Assembly (NCBI GenBank): GCA_046724665.1
Contig: JBKOWZ010000269.1
Coordinates: forward strand, 1-7,341
Length of the DNA: 7,341 bases
Direction: 5' to 3'
Source of the DNA: Actinocrinis sp046724665
GTDB taxonomy: Bacteria; Actinomycetota; Actinomycetes; Streptomycetales; Catenulisporaceae
Shown piece by piece: positions 1 to 7,341 of the stretch (positions within the stretch are counted from its first letter, which is position 1; the number at the start of each line of letters is the position of its first letter). Made by a program: the position numbers and the translations under genes. The notes under the pieces were generated by a model. The model ran no database searches and had not been told where the DNA came from. It was given only the letters and a program-made list of their open reading frames with translations.

Positions 1-2401
1 GGGCGCAGCCGGCGCCGTCGAGGGCGCGGGCGCGCTCGAAGCGGTCGCCGGTGCGGTCGGCCAGAGCGAGCGCGGCGCGGTGGCGGGTCAGCGACTGCGC
101 GGGGCGGCCCATCGCCAGGAACGTCTCGCCGAGGGTGTTCAGTGTCTCGGTTTCCAGGCTGCGCTCGCCGGTCTCTCGGCTGATCGCGAGCGCGCGGCGC
201 AGGTGGGCGAGCGCCAGCGGGTGGTCGCCGCGTAGGCGGTGCACCAGGCCGATCGTGCCGATGGCACTGCCCTCGCCGCCACGGTCGCCTGCGGCGCGGC
301 AGTTCGCCAGCGCCCGGTCGAGGTGGCCCAGCGCCGCGGTGTGCCGACCGAGCGCGGCTTCGACGACGGCGAGGTTGCCCAGCGCGTACCCTTCCAGTCT
401 GGCGTCGCCGAGCTGCGCGAAGATCTGCGCGGCCTGGCGCTGGTGCCCGGCCGCCTCGTCGTATCGGCCGAGCCGCCGGTACAGCGCCCCGAGGTTGACC
501 AGTTGCGCGCCCTCGCCGTGGCGGTCACCCGCGCCGCGGTAGCCCGCCAGCGCCTCGGCGAAGCAGGACAGCGCCGCGCCGTAGTCGCCGAGCCGCTCGT
601 GCACCAGGGCGAGCCGGGCCAGCGCACGCGCACGGCCGCGCGGGTCGGCGTCGGCACGGCGTGCGGCGAGGGACTGCTCGAAACACTCGCGGGCGCGCCG
701 GTGCTCGCCGGTGCACCAGTACGCGCTGCCGAGGCTGGCCAGCACGTCCGCGTGGTCCCGGTCGGAGGCGGCCTGCGCTGCGGCGCCATGCACGGCGAGC
801 GCCTCCTGATAGTGCCCTGACACCTCGAACGCGCGCCACAGCGTGCCCGACAGCGCGACGCAGTGGTCCGGCCAGCCGTGGCGGGCCGCGTACAGCGCGG
901 TGGCAACCAGGTTCGGACGCTGACGGTCGAGCCAGCGCCCTGCTTCGTCCGGTTCGCCGAGCGGCGGCACCGGGGTGTGCACCTTCGGCAGCGGGGGCCG
1001 ACTGGCCTGCTCGTGCGGGAACAGCGTGTCCATCGCCGCCCCGGCAGCGTGCAGCCGGTGGTCGAGGAGCCGGGTCAACGCCGCGTTCCGCTCGCGCGGC
1101 GCGTCGCGCAGGCCGACCGCCGACTCGGCGGCGTATGCACGCAGCAGGTCGTGCATCGCGTACCGGTCGGGTCCGGTCGGTTCCAGCAGGTGCGCGCGGA
1201 CCAGCTCGCCGATCAGGACTCTGGATTCGGGAAGGCCGCAGTCCGCGAGCGCCGCCAGCGCGTACACGTCGGCGTCCGGGCCGGGGTCGAGGCCGAGCAG
1301 CGTGAAGGCGCGGGCCCCGGCCGGCGTCAGGCGGCGCAGCGACCAGGAGAACACGGCACGCACGGCCGTGCGCGGATCGCCCGCGGCGTTGAACGAGTCG
1401 AGGCGGCGCCGCTCGTCCCCGAGGTCCGCGAGCAGCTCGGCGAGTTCCGCGTCCGGGCGCGCGGTGGCCAGTTCGGCGGCGATCCGCAGCGCCAGCGGCA
1501 GGCGGGTGCAGCGCTCGGCGAGTTCGGCGGCGGCGCCGGGCTCCGCGTCCACCCGCGGCCCGACCAGCGTCCTCAGCAGCGCCGCCGACTCGGCGGGGCT
1601 GAGCCGGTCCAGCGCGATCCGGCGGGCGCCTTCCCGCGCCACCAGGCCGGCCAGCGCGTCGCGGCTGGTCACCAGGACGAAGCAGGAGGCTGACCCCGGA
1701 AGCAGCGGCCTGACGTGGTCGGCGCCGGAGGCGTTGTCCAGCATGATCAGCATCCGCCGGCCGGCCAGCGCCGAGCGGTAGCGCGCGGCGCGCTCGGCTT
1801 CGTCGGCCGGGATGTCCGCTCCGTCCACGCCGAGGGCGCGCAGGAAGCGGGCGAGCGCTTCGGCGGGCGAGAGCGGCTGCTCCGGGTCGTAGCCGCGCAG
1901 GTCCGCGTACAGCTGGCCGTCCGGGAACCGGTCGGCGACCCGGTGCGCCCACCGCACCGCGAGCGCGGTCTTGCCGACGCCGGCGGTGCCGGTCAGCGCC
2001 GCGAGCGCCCCGTCGGGCGAGCCGAGCAGCGCGTCGAGCATCGTCAGCTGCGCCGTGCGGCCGACGAATCCGAACACGTCGATCGGCAGCTGCCGGGGCA
2101 CCGCGCTGTCCGGCGCGGGCGAGAGCCGGGGCTGGTCGTAGCGGCGCTGCTCCTCGACCCGGTCGCGCGCGGTGGCCAGGGCACGCTGTTCGGCGGGCGT
2201 GGCGCCGAGGAGTTGGACGAGCACGTCGAAGCGGTCCGTCGGCGGCAGCACCCGCCCGCTGAGGTATTCCCCGATGATCCCGTGCGACCAGCCCGCGGCC
2301 GCGGCCAGTTCGCGGTACGTCGCCGCCGCGCCGCCCCGTCGGCGCGCCTGGCGACGACGCAGCTCGCGCAGGACCCTGGCGAGATCCGCCAGGGTCCGCA
2401 C
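1..2401 (-). CDS. HTH / NB-ARC (STAND) ATPase / TPR transcriptional regulator, 3' end cut by window edge
   Basis: The frame is open from a GTG at 2401 to the window edge (800 codons visible, no stop). Residues 1-60 form an XRE-like helix-turn-helix (TYRELAAAAGWSHGIIGEYL at about 28-47). Residues 105-340 are an NB-ARC/STAND nucleotide-binding domain: Walker A GTAGVGKT at 138-145, Walker B-like MLIMLDNA at 217-224, FVLVTSR at 241-247 and LPLAL at 301-305. A winged-helix part carries the MHD-type motif YAMHDLLRAYA (M416-H417-D418). From about residue 550 come six TPR units of roughly 40 residues, with a seventh beginning at the edge. Such proteins are AfsR-like signal-transducing regulators, but here the N-terminal DNA-binding module is a small HTH and not a SARP/BTAD domain. 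A weak GAGG lies 8 bases before the GTG; the next in-frame stop upstream is at 2483-2485, with no ATG or GTG in between. The gene follows the CBM2 gene on the same strand after 104 bases, so co-transcription is possible. Its target and ligand are unknown. Confidence 0.92.
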   Translation of the reverse strand, partial: MRTLADLARVLRELRRRQARRRGGAAATYRELAAAAGWSHGIIGEYLSGRVLPPTDRFDVLVQLLGATPAEQRALATARDRVEEQRRYDQPRLSPAPDSAVPRQLPIDVFGFVGRTAQLTMLDALLGSPDGALAALTGTAGVGKTALAVRWAHRVADRFPDGQLYADLRGYDPEQPLSPAEALARFLRALGVDGADIPADEAERAARYRSALAGRRMLIMLDNASGADHVRPLLPGSASCFVLVTSRDALAGLVAREGARRIALDRLSPAESAALLRTLVGPRVDAEPGAAAELAERCTRLPLALRIAAELATARPDAELAELLADLGDERRRLDSFNAAGDPRTAVRAVFSWSLRRLTPAGARAFTLLGLDPGPDADVYALAALADCGLPESRVLIGELVRAHLLEPTGPDRYAMHDLLRAYAAESAVGLRDAPRERNAALTRLLDHRLHAAGAAMDTLFPHEQASRPPLPKVHTPVPPLGEPDEAGRWLDRQRPNLVATALYAARHGWPDHCVALSGTLWRAFEVSGHYQEALAVHGAAAQAASDRDHADVLASLGSAYWCTGEHRRARECFEQSLAARRADADPRGRARALARLALVHERLGDYGAALSCFAEALAGYRGAGDRHGEGAQLVNLGALYRRLGRYDEAAGHQRQAAQIFAQLGDARLEGYALGNLAVVEAALGRHTAALGHLDRALANCRAAGDRGGEGSAIGTIGLVHRLRGDHPLALAHLRRALAISRETGERSLETETLNTLGETFLAMGRPAQSLTRHRAALALADRTGDRFERARALDGAGCA

Positions 2402-2409
2402 GTCTGCCG

Positions 2410-2413
2410 CCTC
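2410..2413 (-). promoter_or_regulatory. Weak ribosome-binding site for the HTH/NB-ARC/TPR gene
   Basis: GAGG on the minus strand lies 8 bases before the GTG at 2401. It supports this start; the protein begins with MRTLADLARVL, directly before the helix-turn-helix, as expected for this family. The match is only four bases. Confidence 0.45.
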
Positions 2414-2505
2414 GGCCGCGCCGCCGTCGCGTGTCCTGCTGTCGATGACTAGTGAGAGTAGCTCCGGCGGCTCGAACAGGCCCTAGTCGTCGTTGTCCTC
2501 GCCGG

Positions 2506-3495
2506 CTAGCCGACCGAGCAGGGGGCGCCGTTGAGGGTGAAGTTGCTCGGCGGGACGTACGGCGAGTCCGAGCCGTAGAAGCCCACGAACAGCTGCCCGC
2601 CGGGTCCGATCACGGTGTCCCACGCGAGCGGGGTGATCGTGTTGACCGTGCCGTTGCGGGTCAACGTCCCGCTGAACACGTTGGTCACGCTGCCCGTGGC
2701 CGGCAGGCTGAACTGCACGGTCCAGCCGTTGAGCGACGCGGCGGTGGTGTTGGTGATGGTCACCGTGGCCTGGAACTGCGGGGGGAAGGTCTGCACCTGG
2801 ACCCGGCAGGTCGGCAGCGCGGTGGTGGCCAGCGTCGTGAAAGTTCCGGCCGGCGAGCGGGCCGAGTTGTTGCCGCGCGCGTCGAAGGCGATCACCGCGA
2901 AGCTGTACGCGGTCGCCGGGCTCAGCCCGCCGATCGTCTGGAAGTTTCCGCCGGCGGCGACGGTGCGCACCGTCGTCCACGACCCGTTCACCCACTGCTG
3001 GAGGTAGTAGCCGGTGACCTGGACGTTGTCAGTGGTCTGCGGCCAGAAGACCGTCGCCATCGTCGTCGTGATGCTGCTGAACGTCGGCGCGGCGGGCGCG
3101 GCGGGCGGCACGCTGTCCGGGGCGGAGAGCGTGGTGAAGCTCATCGGCGCGGAGGGCGCGCTGTCGGTGTACCCCATCCCGGAGAGCGCCACCGAGTAGA
3201 CGCGGAACGTGTAGGTCGTCCCGGGTGTGAGGTTGGTCAGCGCCAGGAAGCCGTACGCCCCCGTCGCGTACTGCGTCCACGTGCCGCCGACCTGGCGCTG
3301 CACCACGTCGCCGCCGCTCAGGCCGCTGCTGAGCCAGTCGAGGTCGGCCGCGGTGTCGGAGACGTGCAGTGCGTGCAGGTTGGTGGGTGTGGGCAGCGGC
3401 GAGTCGGCGTGGGCCACCGGCGCCGCGAGCGAGAGCGGCAGCGCGGCGGCCAGCACCGCGCCGAGCGCTAGCCGCAGGATCCTTATTCGAGCCAC
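2506..3495 (-). CDS. Secreted FN3-FN3-CBM2 carbohydrate-binding protein without catalytic domain
   Basis: 329 residues from GTG at 3495. Residues 1-30 are a Sec signal peptide (ARIRILR n-region, Ala/Leu core, probable cleavage AHA|DS after residue 30). Two fibronectin type III domains follow, about 34-122 (LTPGTTYTFRVYSV) and 133-222 (TTDNVQVTGYY, LSPATAYSFAVIAFD). Residues 230-329 form a family 2 carbohydrate-binding module bounded by C230 and C326, a likely disulphide, with NGW at 256-258 and the ending NFTLNGAPCSVG, very like that of the Cellulomonas Cex CBM2a. Of the three binding-face tryptophans of that family, only the last appears kept (W292); F237 and F274 stand at the other two. No hydrolase or LPMO domain is present, so this is probably an extracellular binding or adhesion protein for cellulose, chitin or xylan, or a non-catalytic partner of such enzymes. 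An in-frame ATG at 3660 would add 55 residues before the signal peptide and was rejected. The gene diverges from the GntR gene and shares its promoter region. The fold is well supported; the ligand is inferred. Confidence 0.9.
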   Translation of the reverse strand: MARIRILRLALGAVLAAALPLSLAAPVAHADSPLPTPTNLHALHVSDTAADLDWLSSGLSGGDVVQRQVGGTWTQYATGAYGFLALTNLTPGTTYTFRVYSVALSGMGYTDSAPSAPMSFTTLSAPDSVPPAAPAAPTFSSITTTMATVFWPQTTDNVQVTGYYLQQWVNGSWTTVRTVAAGGNFQTIGGLSPATAYSFAVIAFDARGNNSARSPAGTFTTLATTALPTCRVQVQTFPPQFQATVTITNTTAASLNGWTVQFSLPATGSVTNVFSGTLTRNGTVNTITPLAWDTVIGPGGQLFVGFYGSDSPYVPPSNFTLNGAPCSVG

Positions 3496-3504
3496 CGGGC
3501 GGGA

Positions 3505-3510
3505 CTCCTT
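3505..3510 (-). promoter_or_regulatory. Ribosome-binding site fixing the GTG start of the CBM2 gene
   Basis: AAGGAG on the minus strand (GGAAGGAG including neighbours) lies 9 bases before the GTG at 3495. It is the strongest Shine-Dalgarno sequence nearby, and the GTG puts the signal peptide exactly at the N-terminus. Confidence 0.85.
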
Positions 3511-3570
3511 CCACGGAGCGGACAGATTCGCCCCATGATCCGGCCCCCGGGCCCGTCCGGCGGGTGATCC

Positions 3571-3600
3571 TGGACAGCATTGGACCCGGTTGGACATAGT
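3571..3600. repeat. Three TGGAC direct repeats with exact 10-base period
   Basis: TGGAC begins at 3571, 3581 and 3591, within TGGACAGCAT, TGGACCCGGT and TGGACATAGT. The second and third copies are preceded by T, giving TTGGAC. A period of one helical turn puts all copies on the same DNA face, as seen with tandem winged-helix regulators. The site lies 76-100 bases upstream of the CBM2 start and about 50 bases before the -35 of the rightward promoter, so it could serve either gene. The cognate regulator is unknown. Confidence 0.5.
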
Positions 3601-3617
3601 CGGTTCGACGGCATCCG

Positions 3618-3647
3618 ATACCGAAATTTTTCGATTGTTCCCGGTAT
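3618..3647. repeat. Inverted repeats around an AT-rich patch in the divergent intergenic region
   Basis: ATACCG (3618-3623) is matched by its reverse complement CGGTAT (3642-3647). Between them lies a second small inverted repeat, CGAAA-TT-TTTCG (3622-3633). The patch sits immediately upstream of, and touching, the -35 hexamer at 3647-3652. It may be a regulator or UP-element-like site; the function is not determined. Confidence 0.35.
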
Positions 3648-3675
3648 TGACCCGGCACATCGGCCGACGTACGTT
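3647..3675 (+). promoter_or_regulatory. Predicted sigma-70-like promoter for the GntR-aldolase-dehydratase operon
   Basis: A -35 hexamer TTGACC (3647-3652) is separated by 17 bases from a -10 hexamer TACGTT (3670-3675), matching actinobacterial housekeeping promoters (TTGAC, 17-18 bases, TANNNT). Transcription would begin near 3681-3683, leaving a leader of roughly 37 bases that contains the palindromes at 3689-3709. This is a prediction from motif match and spacing. Confidence 0.6.
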
Positions 3676-3709
3676 GATCGTACTTCATATATGACATATC
3701 GGATCCGAT
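3669..3709. promoter_or_regulatory. Operator-like palindrome cluster over the -10 and transcript start of the GntR gene
   Basis: Three inverted repeats follow each other: GTACG-N5-CGTAC (3669-3683, over the -10), ATATG-A-CATAT (3689-3699) and the perfect 12-base palindrome ATCGGATCCGAT (3698-3709), which overlaps the previous one by two bases. Sites just downstream of a regulator's own promoter fit autorepression, common in GntR/FCD proteins that bind short palindromes as dimers. Which palindrome is the GntR site cannot be decided here. Confidence 0.55.
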
Positions 3710-3718
3710 CGGAGTCGG

Positions 3719-4375
3719 ATGTCGGATGCGGTCGTGCCGTCGGTCTCGGTGCCCTCACGCACCGAGGCGGTGCTGGACGCGCTCAAACACGCGATCCTCA
3801 CCGGCCGGCTGCGCCCGGGTCAGGCGCTGATCGAAAGCGATCTCGCCGCACAGCTGGGCGTCTCCAAGACGCCCGTGCGCGAGTCGCTCAAGACGCTCGC
3901 CGGGGCAGGCCTGGTGACCATGAACCCTTACAAAGGCGCGACCGTGCGCACCGTGGACACGGCGCTCGCGCGCTCCGTCTACGACATAAGGCTGCTGATC
4001 GAGCCGGAGGCGGTGCGCAGGGCGGTGGTCAACGGTGACGCCGACGGCGCCGCCGAACACCGCGAGGCGGCAGCCGACGCTCTCGACCGGGCCGACCGGT
4101 GTACCGACCGGGCCGACCGCTCGCTGGCCAACCGGGACTTCCACCGCGCGCTGTACCTCGGCTGCGGCAACGGCCTGATGGTCGGGATTCTGGACGGTCT
4201 GCGCGACCAGACCGCCCTGGTCTCGGCCGTGGCGTGGAACCGCTCGCCGAGCTGGGACCGGGAGGCCGCGCAGCACCGGGCGATCCTCGCCGCGGTAACG
4301 GCCGGCTCGGCAGACCTGGCCGCACGGCTGCTGCACGACCACATCGCCGCGTTCGTCGAGCACAACTTCAGCTGA
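3719..4375 (+). CDS. GntR-family transcriptional regulator, FCD (FadR-type) subfamily
   Basis: 218 residues. Residues 14-77 are the GntR winged helix-turn-helix, with the family signatures ILTGRLRPGQALIESDLAAQLGVS and KTPVRESLKTLAGAGLV followed by the YKGATV wing. Residues 83-212 are an all-helical FCD ligand-binding domain. The usual metal/ligand residues can be placed: D89 and R91 in YDIRLL, H142 in RDFHRAL, H186 in AAQHRAIL and H208 in LLHDHI. FCD proteins commonly bind a carboxylated metabolite through a metal, and the neighbours suggest a sugar acid or 2-keto-3-deoxy acid as effector. A heptad repeat DRADRCT/DRADRSL (124-137) is encoded by two identical 15-base segments. The ATG at 3719 has GGAG only 4 bases upstream, a short spacing, but an in-frame TGA at 3692-3694 excludes earlier starts. 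The next gene begins 44 bases after the stop, so this gene probably leads the operon and regulates it. Confidence 0.95.
   Translation: MSDAVVPSVSVPSRTEAVLDALKHAILTGRLRPGQALIESDLAAQLGVSKTPVRESLKTLAGAGLVTMNPYKGATVRTVDTALARSVYDIRLLIEPEAVRRAVVNGDADGAAEHREAAADALDRADRCTDRADRSLANRDFHRALYLGCGNGLMVGILDGLRDQTALVSAVAWNRSPSWDREAAQHRAILAAVTAGSADLAARLLHDHIAAFVEHNFS
4084..4119 (+). repeat. 15-base perfect tandem-spaced repeat inside the GntR gene
   Basis: CGACCGGGCCGACCG occurs at 4084-4098 and 4105-4119, a 21-base (seven-codon) period that keeps the frame and encodes DRADR twice. It looks like a small in-frame duplication that extends a charged helix between the first FCD helix and the H142 helix. Confidence 0.7.
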
Positions 4376-4383
4376 GAGCCGCC

Positions 4384-4405
4384 CCTCTCCGCTGACGCCG
4401 AGAGG
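4384..4405 (+). promoter_or_regulatory. Possible stem-loop overlapping the ribosome-binding site of the DapA-family gene
   Basis: CCTCTC (4384-4389) can pair with GAGAGG (4400-4405) around a 10-base loop in the mRNA between the GntR and DapA-family genes. The 3' arm overlaps the AGGAGG Shine-Dalgarno sequence (4403-4408), and a shifted pairing CTCC/GGAG would mask it too. It may temper translation; the stem is short and the effect is an inference. Confidence 0.3.
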
Positions 4406-4408
4406 AGG
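4403..4408 (+). promoter_or_regulatory. Ribosome-binding site of the DapA-family gene
   Basis: AGGAGG is a perfect Shine-Dalgarno core, placed 11 bases before the ATG at 4420, slightly farther than usual. A nearer GTG at 4412 is out of frame with the enzyme, so the ATG is the start. Confidence 0.7.
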
Positions 4409-4419
4409 CAGGTGACCCG

Positions 4420-5348
4420 ATGGCAGAAGACAGCCGCGCCGACGCGGCCGGCTTCGCCCGTGCCCGCGCCGCGCTGGCCGGCGTCGTCGCGATCCCGGTG
4501 ACGCCGTTCGCCGCGGACGGCGAAGTGGACTGGGACACGCACGGCGCGCTGCTGCGCCGGCTCGTGGACGGCGGCATCACGACACTGACTCCCAACGGCA
4601 ACACCGGCGAGTTCTACACGCTCAGCGCGGCCGAGGCCCGGCTCGCCGTGCAGAACACCGTCAAAGAGGTCGGGGACCGCGCCACGGTGATCGTCGGGGT
4701 CGGGTTGGACGCCGCGAGCGCGACGGCGGCCGTGGTACACGCGCGCGAGTGCGGCGCGCAGTTGGTGATGGTCCATCAGCCAGTGCATCCGTACATCTCC
4801 GGCGAGGGCTGGATCGAATACCACCGCGCGATCGCCGAGGCGGTGCCCGAACTCGGCGTCGTGCTGTACCTGCGCGACGCACGGATCACCGGGGAGCAGA
4901 TCAGGCGGCTCGGCGAGCTGTGCCCGAACGTGATCGGGGTCAAGTACGCGGTGGCCGACCCGGTCCGCTTCGCCTCGGTGGCGCACGACGCGGGGCGCGA
5001 GCGCTTCGTCTGGCTGGCGGGACTGGCCGAGCTGTCCGCGCCGGGCTACTTCGCGTTCGGCGCCGCCGGCTTCACCTCGGGCCTGGCGAACGTCGTCCCG
5101 GCGGCCGCGCTCGAGCTGCACCGGCTGCTGACGGCCGGGGACCGGGACGGCGCGCTGGAGCTCTGGGGCCTGATCCGCCCGTTCGAGCAACTGCGCGCCG
5201 CGGACGACCACGCGGACAACGTCAGTGTGGTCAAAGAGGCGCTGGCCCGGCTCGGGCTCTGCCGTCGGGAGGTGCGCCCGCCCTCGCGCGTCCTGCCGGA
5301 GGCGCTGCGCCAGCGCGTCGGGACGATCCTGGACAGCTGGAGCGCGCG

Positions 5349-5361
<13 letters not shown>
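4420..5361 (+). CDS. DapA/DHDPS-superfamily class I aldolase or dehydratase (KDG-aldolase/KdgD-like)
   Basis: 313 residues, normal for the DHDPS/N-acetylneuraminate lyase TIM-barrel family. Visible features in order: VVAIPVTPF (22-30, first strand), the carboxylate-binding signature GNTGEFYTLS (60-69, in place of GTTGE), a loop HQPVHPY (119-125), the catalytic tyrosine strand VVLYLRD (Y150), the Schiff-base lysine in GVKYAVAD (K175), and GAAGFTSGLANVVP (214-227) lining the active site. The Y-x-RD pattern and NPC-free loop resemble 2-keto-3-deoxy sugar-acid enzymes such as 5-dehydro-4-deoxyglucarate dehydratase or KDG/KDA aldolases more than lysine-pathway DHDPS; this is a judgement from motifs. 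With the dehydratase next door, the substrate is probably the 2-keto-3-deoxy acid that enzyme makes, either cleaved to pyruvate or glycolate plus an aldehyde, or dehydrated to a semialdehyde. Its last 13 bases overlap the dehydratase gene, implying translational coupling and matched amounts. Family assignment is firm; reaction and substrate are open. Confidence 0.92.
5339..5342 (+). promoter_or_regulatory. Ribosome-binding site of the dehydratase inside the DapA-family gene
   Basis: GGAG lies 6 bases before the ATG at 5349, within the 3' end of the upstream gene. It settles the dehydratase start, since the same frame continues open for 200 codons further upstream. Confidence 0.7.
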
Positions 5362-7142
<1,781 letters not shown>

Positions 7143-7187
7143 CGCCCCAGCACCTCAGCCACAGCCACCCACCGACCCGCCCCGCGC

Positions 7188-7210
7188 CCGCCGGAGCTTC
7201 GGCCCGGCGG
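7188..7210. other. GC-rich hairpin between the dehydratase and the lipoprotein gene
   Basis: CCGCCGG (7188-7194) pairs with CCGGCGG (7204-7210) around a 9-base loop, 46 bases after the dehydratase stop. No T-run follows, so it is at best a weak actinobacterial-type terminator or an mRNA-stabilising or processing stem that lowers expression between the enzymes and the transporter. The remaining bases of 7143-7249 show no clear promoter. Confidence 0.3.
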
Positions 7211-7249
7211 CCCCGCCCTTGTACGACGACGTAGAAGGTTGGAAACCCG

Positions 7250-7341
7250 ATGTCCGCCCAGCTTCCCGTACTCAGCCGCCGCACCCTGCTCGGCTCCCTC
7301 GCCGCCGCGGGCGCCGCGGCCCCGGTCCTGGCCGCCTGCGG
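7250..7341 (+). CDS. Lipoprotein, probably ABC-transporter substrate-binding protein (N-terminus only)
   Basis: Only 30 codons are visible before the window ends. The start reads MSAQLPVLSRRTLLGS followed by an Ala-rich core and LAAC at residues 27-30. SRRTLLG at 9-15 is a twin-arginine motif, and LAAC is a lipobox with C30 as the lipidated residue. This combination is common in actinobacterial extracellular solute-binding proteins exported by Tat. A GAAGG (7234-7238) lies 11 bases before the ATG. Placed after two sugar-acid enzymes on the same strand, it most likely binds the sugar, oligosaccharide or sugar acid that the pathway consumes, with permease genes expected beyond the edge. The lipoprotein call is firm; the transporter role is inferred from context, and a lipid-anchored enzyme remains possible. 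Confidence 0.8.
   Translation, partial: MSAQLPVLSRRTLLGSLAAAGAAAPVLAAC

Noticed and set aside
525..1952. 475-codon minus-strand frame and several plus-strand frames within 1-2450
   Set aside because: The frame read from GTG 2401 contains Walker A, Walker B, MHD and TPR motifs, whereas these other frames give Arg/Pro/Ala-rich low-complexity products.
2402..2505. A separate promoter for the HTH/NB-ARC/TPR gene
   Set aside because: TACTCT (minus strand, 2455-2460) resembles a -10, but no acceptable -35 lies 16-19 bases upstream.
2503..2512. 10-base palindrome CGGCTAGCCG over the CBM2 stop codon, considered as a terminator
   Set aside because: It has no loop to form a stable hairpin and no T-run follows, so it is probably chance.
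3496..3600. A sigma-70 promoter for the CBM2 gene on the minus strand
   Set aside because: A TATGTC-like -10 near 3596 lacks a good -35 at proper spacing; the promoter must exist but cannot be placed with confidence.
3496..3660. Upstream in-frame ATG at 3660 for the CBM2 protein
   Set aside because: It would bury the signal peptide 55 residues inside the protein and run through the TGGAC repeats; the GTG at 3495 has a strong AAGGAG at 9 bases.
4749..5348. 200-codon in-frame extension upstream of the dehydratase start
   Set aside because: It lies entirely inside the DapA-family gene in another frame and has no family similarity; the ATG at 5349 has its own GGAG and precedes the conserved domain.

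Overview
The window is very GC-rich, with G/C at most third codon positions and long spurious open frames on the opposite strands. Together with GTG starts, a type-2 carbohydrate-binding module, an HTH/NB-ARC/TPR regulator and a Tat-type lipoprotein signal, this points to a filamentous or soil actinobacterium (Streptomyces, Catenulispora or Actinospica type). That taxonomic reading is an inference.

Left half, minus strand. Bases 1-2401 encode most of a large regulator, with an N-terminal helix-turn-helix, an NB-ARC/STAND ATPase and TPR repeats; its C-terminus lies outside the window. Upstream of it, after 104 bases, 2506-3495 encodes a secreted protein with no catalytic domain: signal peptide, two fibronectin type III domains and a family 2 carbohydrate-binding module.

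Centre. A 223-base divergent intergenic region (3496-3718) carries a good sigma-70-like promoter for the rightward genes. It also holds a dense cluster of inverted repeats around and just after that promoter, and three TGGAC direct repeats spaced exactly 10 bases apart.

Right half, plus strand. A GntR/FCD regulator (3719-4375) is followed by a DapA/KDG-aldolase-family enzyme (4420-5361) and an IlvD/Edd-family dehydratase (5349-7142) that overlaps it by 13 bases. After 107 bases comes the start of a lipoprotein with both a twin-arginine motif and a lipobox (7250 to the edge), probably the substrate-binding protein of an ABC importer. The likely logic is uptake of a sugar or sugar acid, dehydration of the aldonate to a 2-keto-3-deoxy acid, then cleavage or further dehydration of that acid by the DapA-family enzyme. 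The GntR protein would sense an intermediate and control its own promoter. The substrate cannot be read from the sequence.

No RNA genes, CRISPR arrays, insertion sequences or phage genes were seen. The most interesting points are the operator-like architecture of the divergent region, the stand-alone FN3-FN3-CBM2 protein with altered binding-face aromatics beside a sugar-acid pathway, and the unusual active-site loop of the DapA-family protein.
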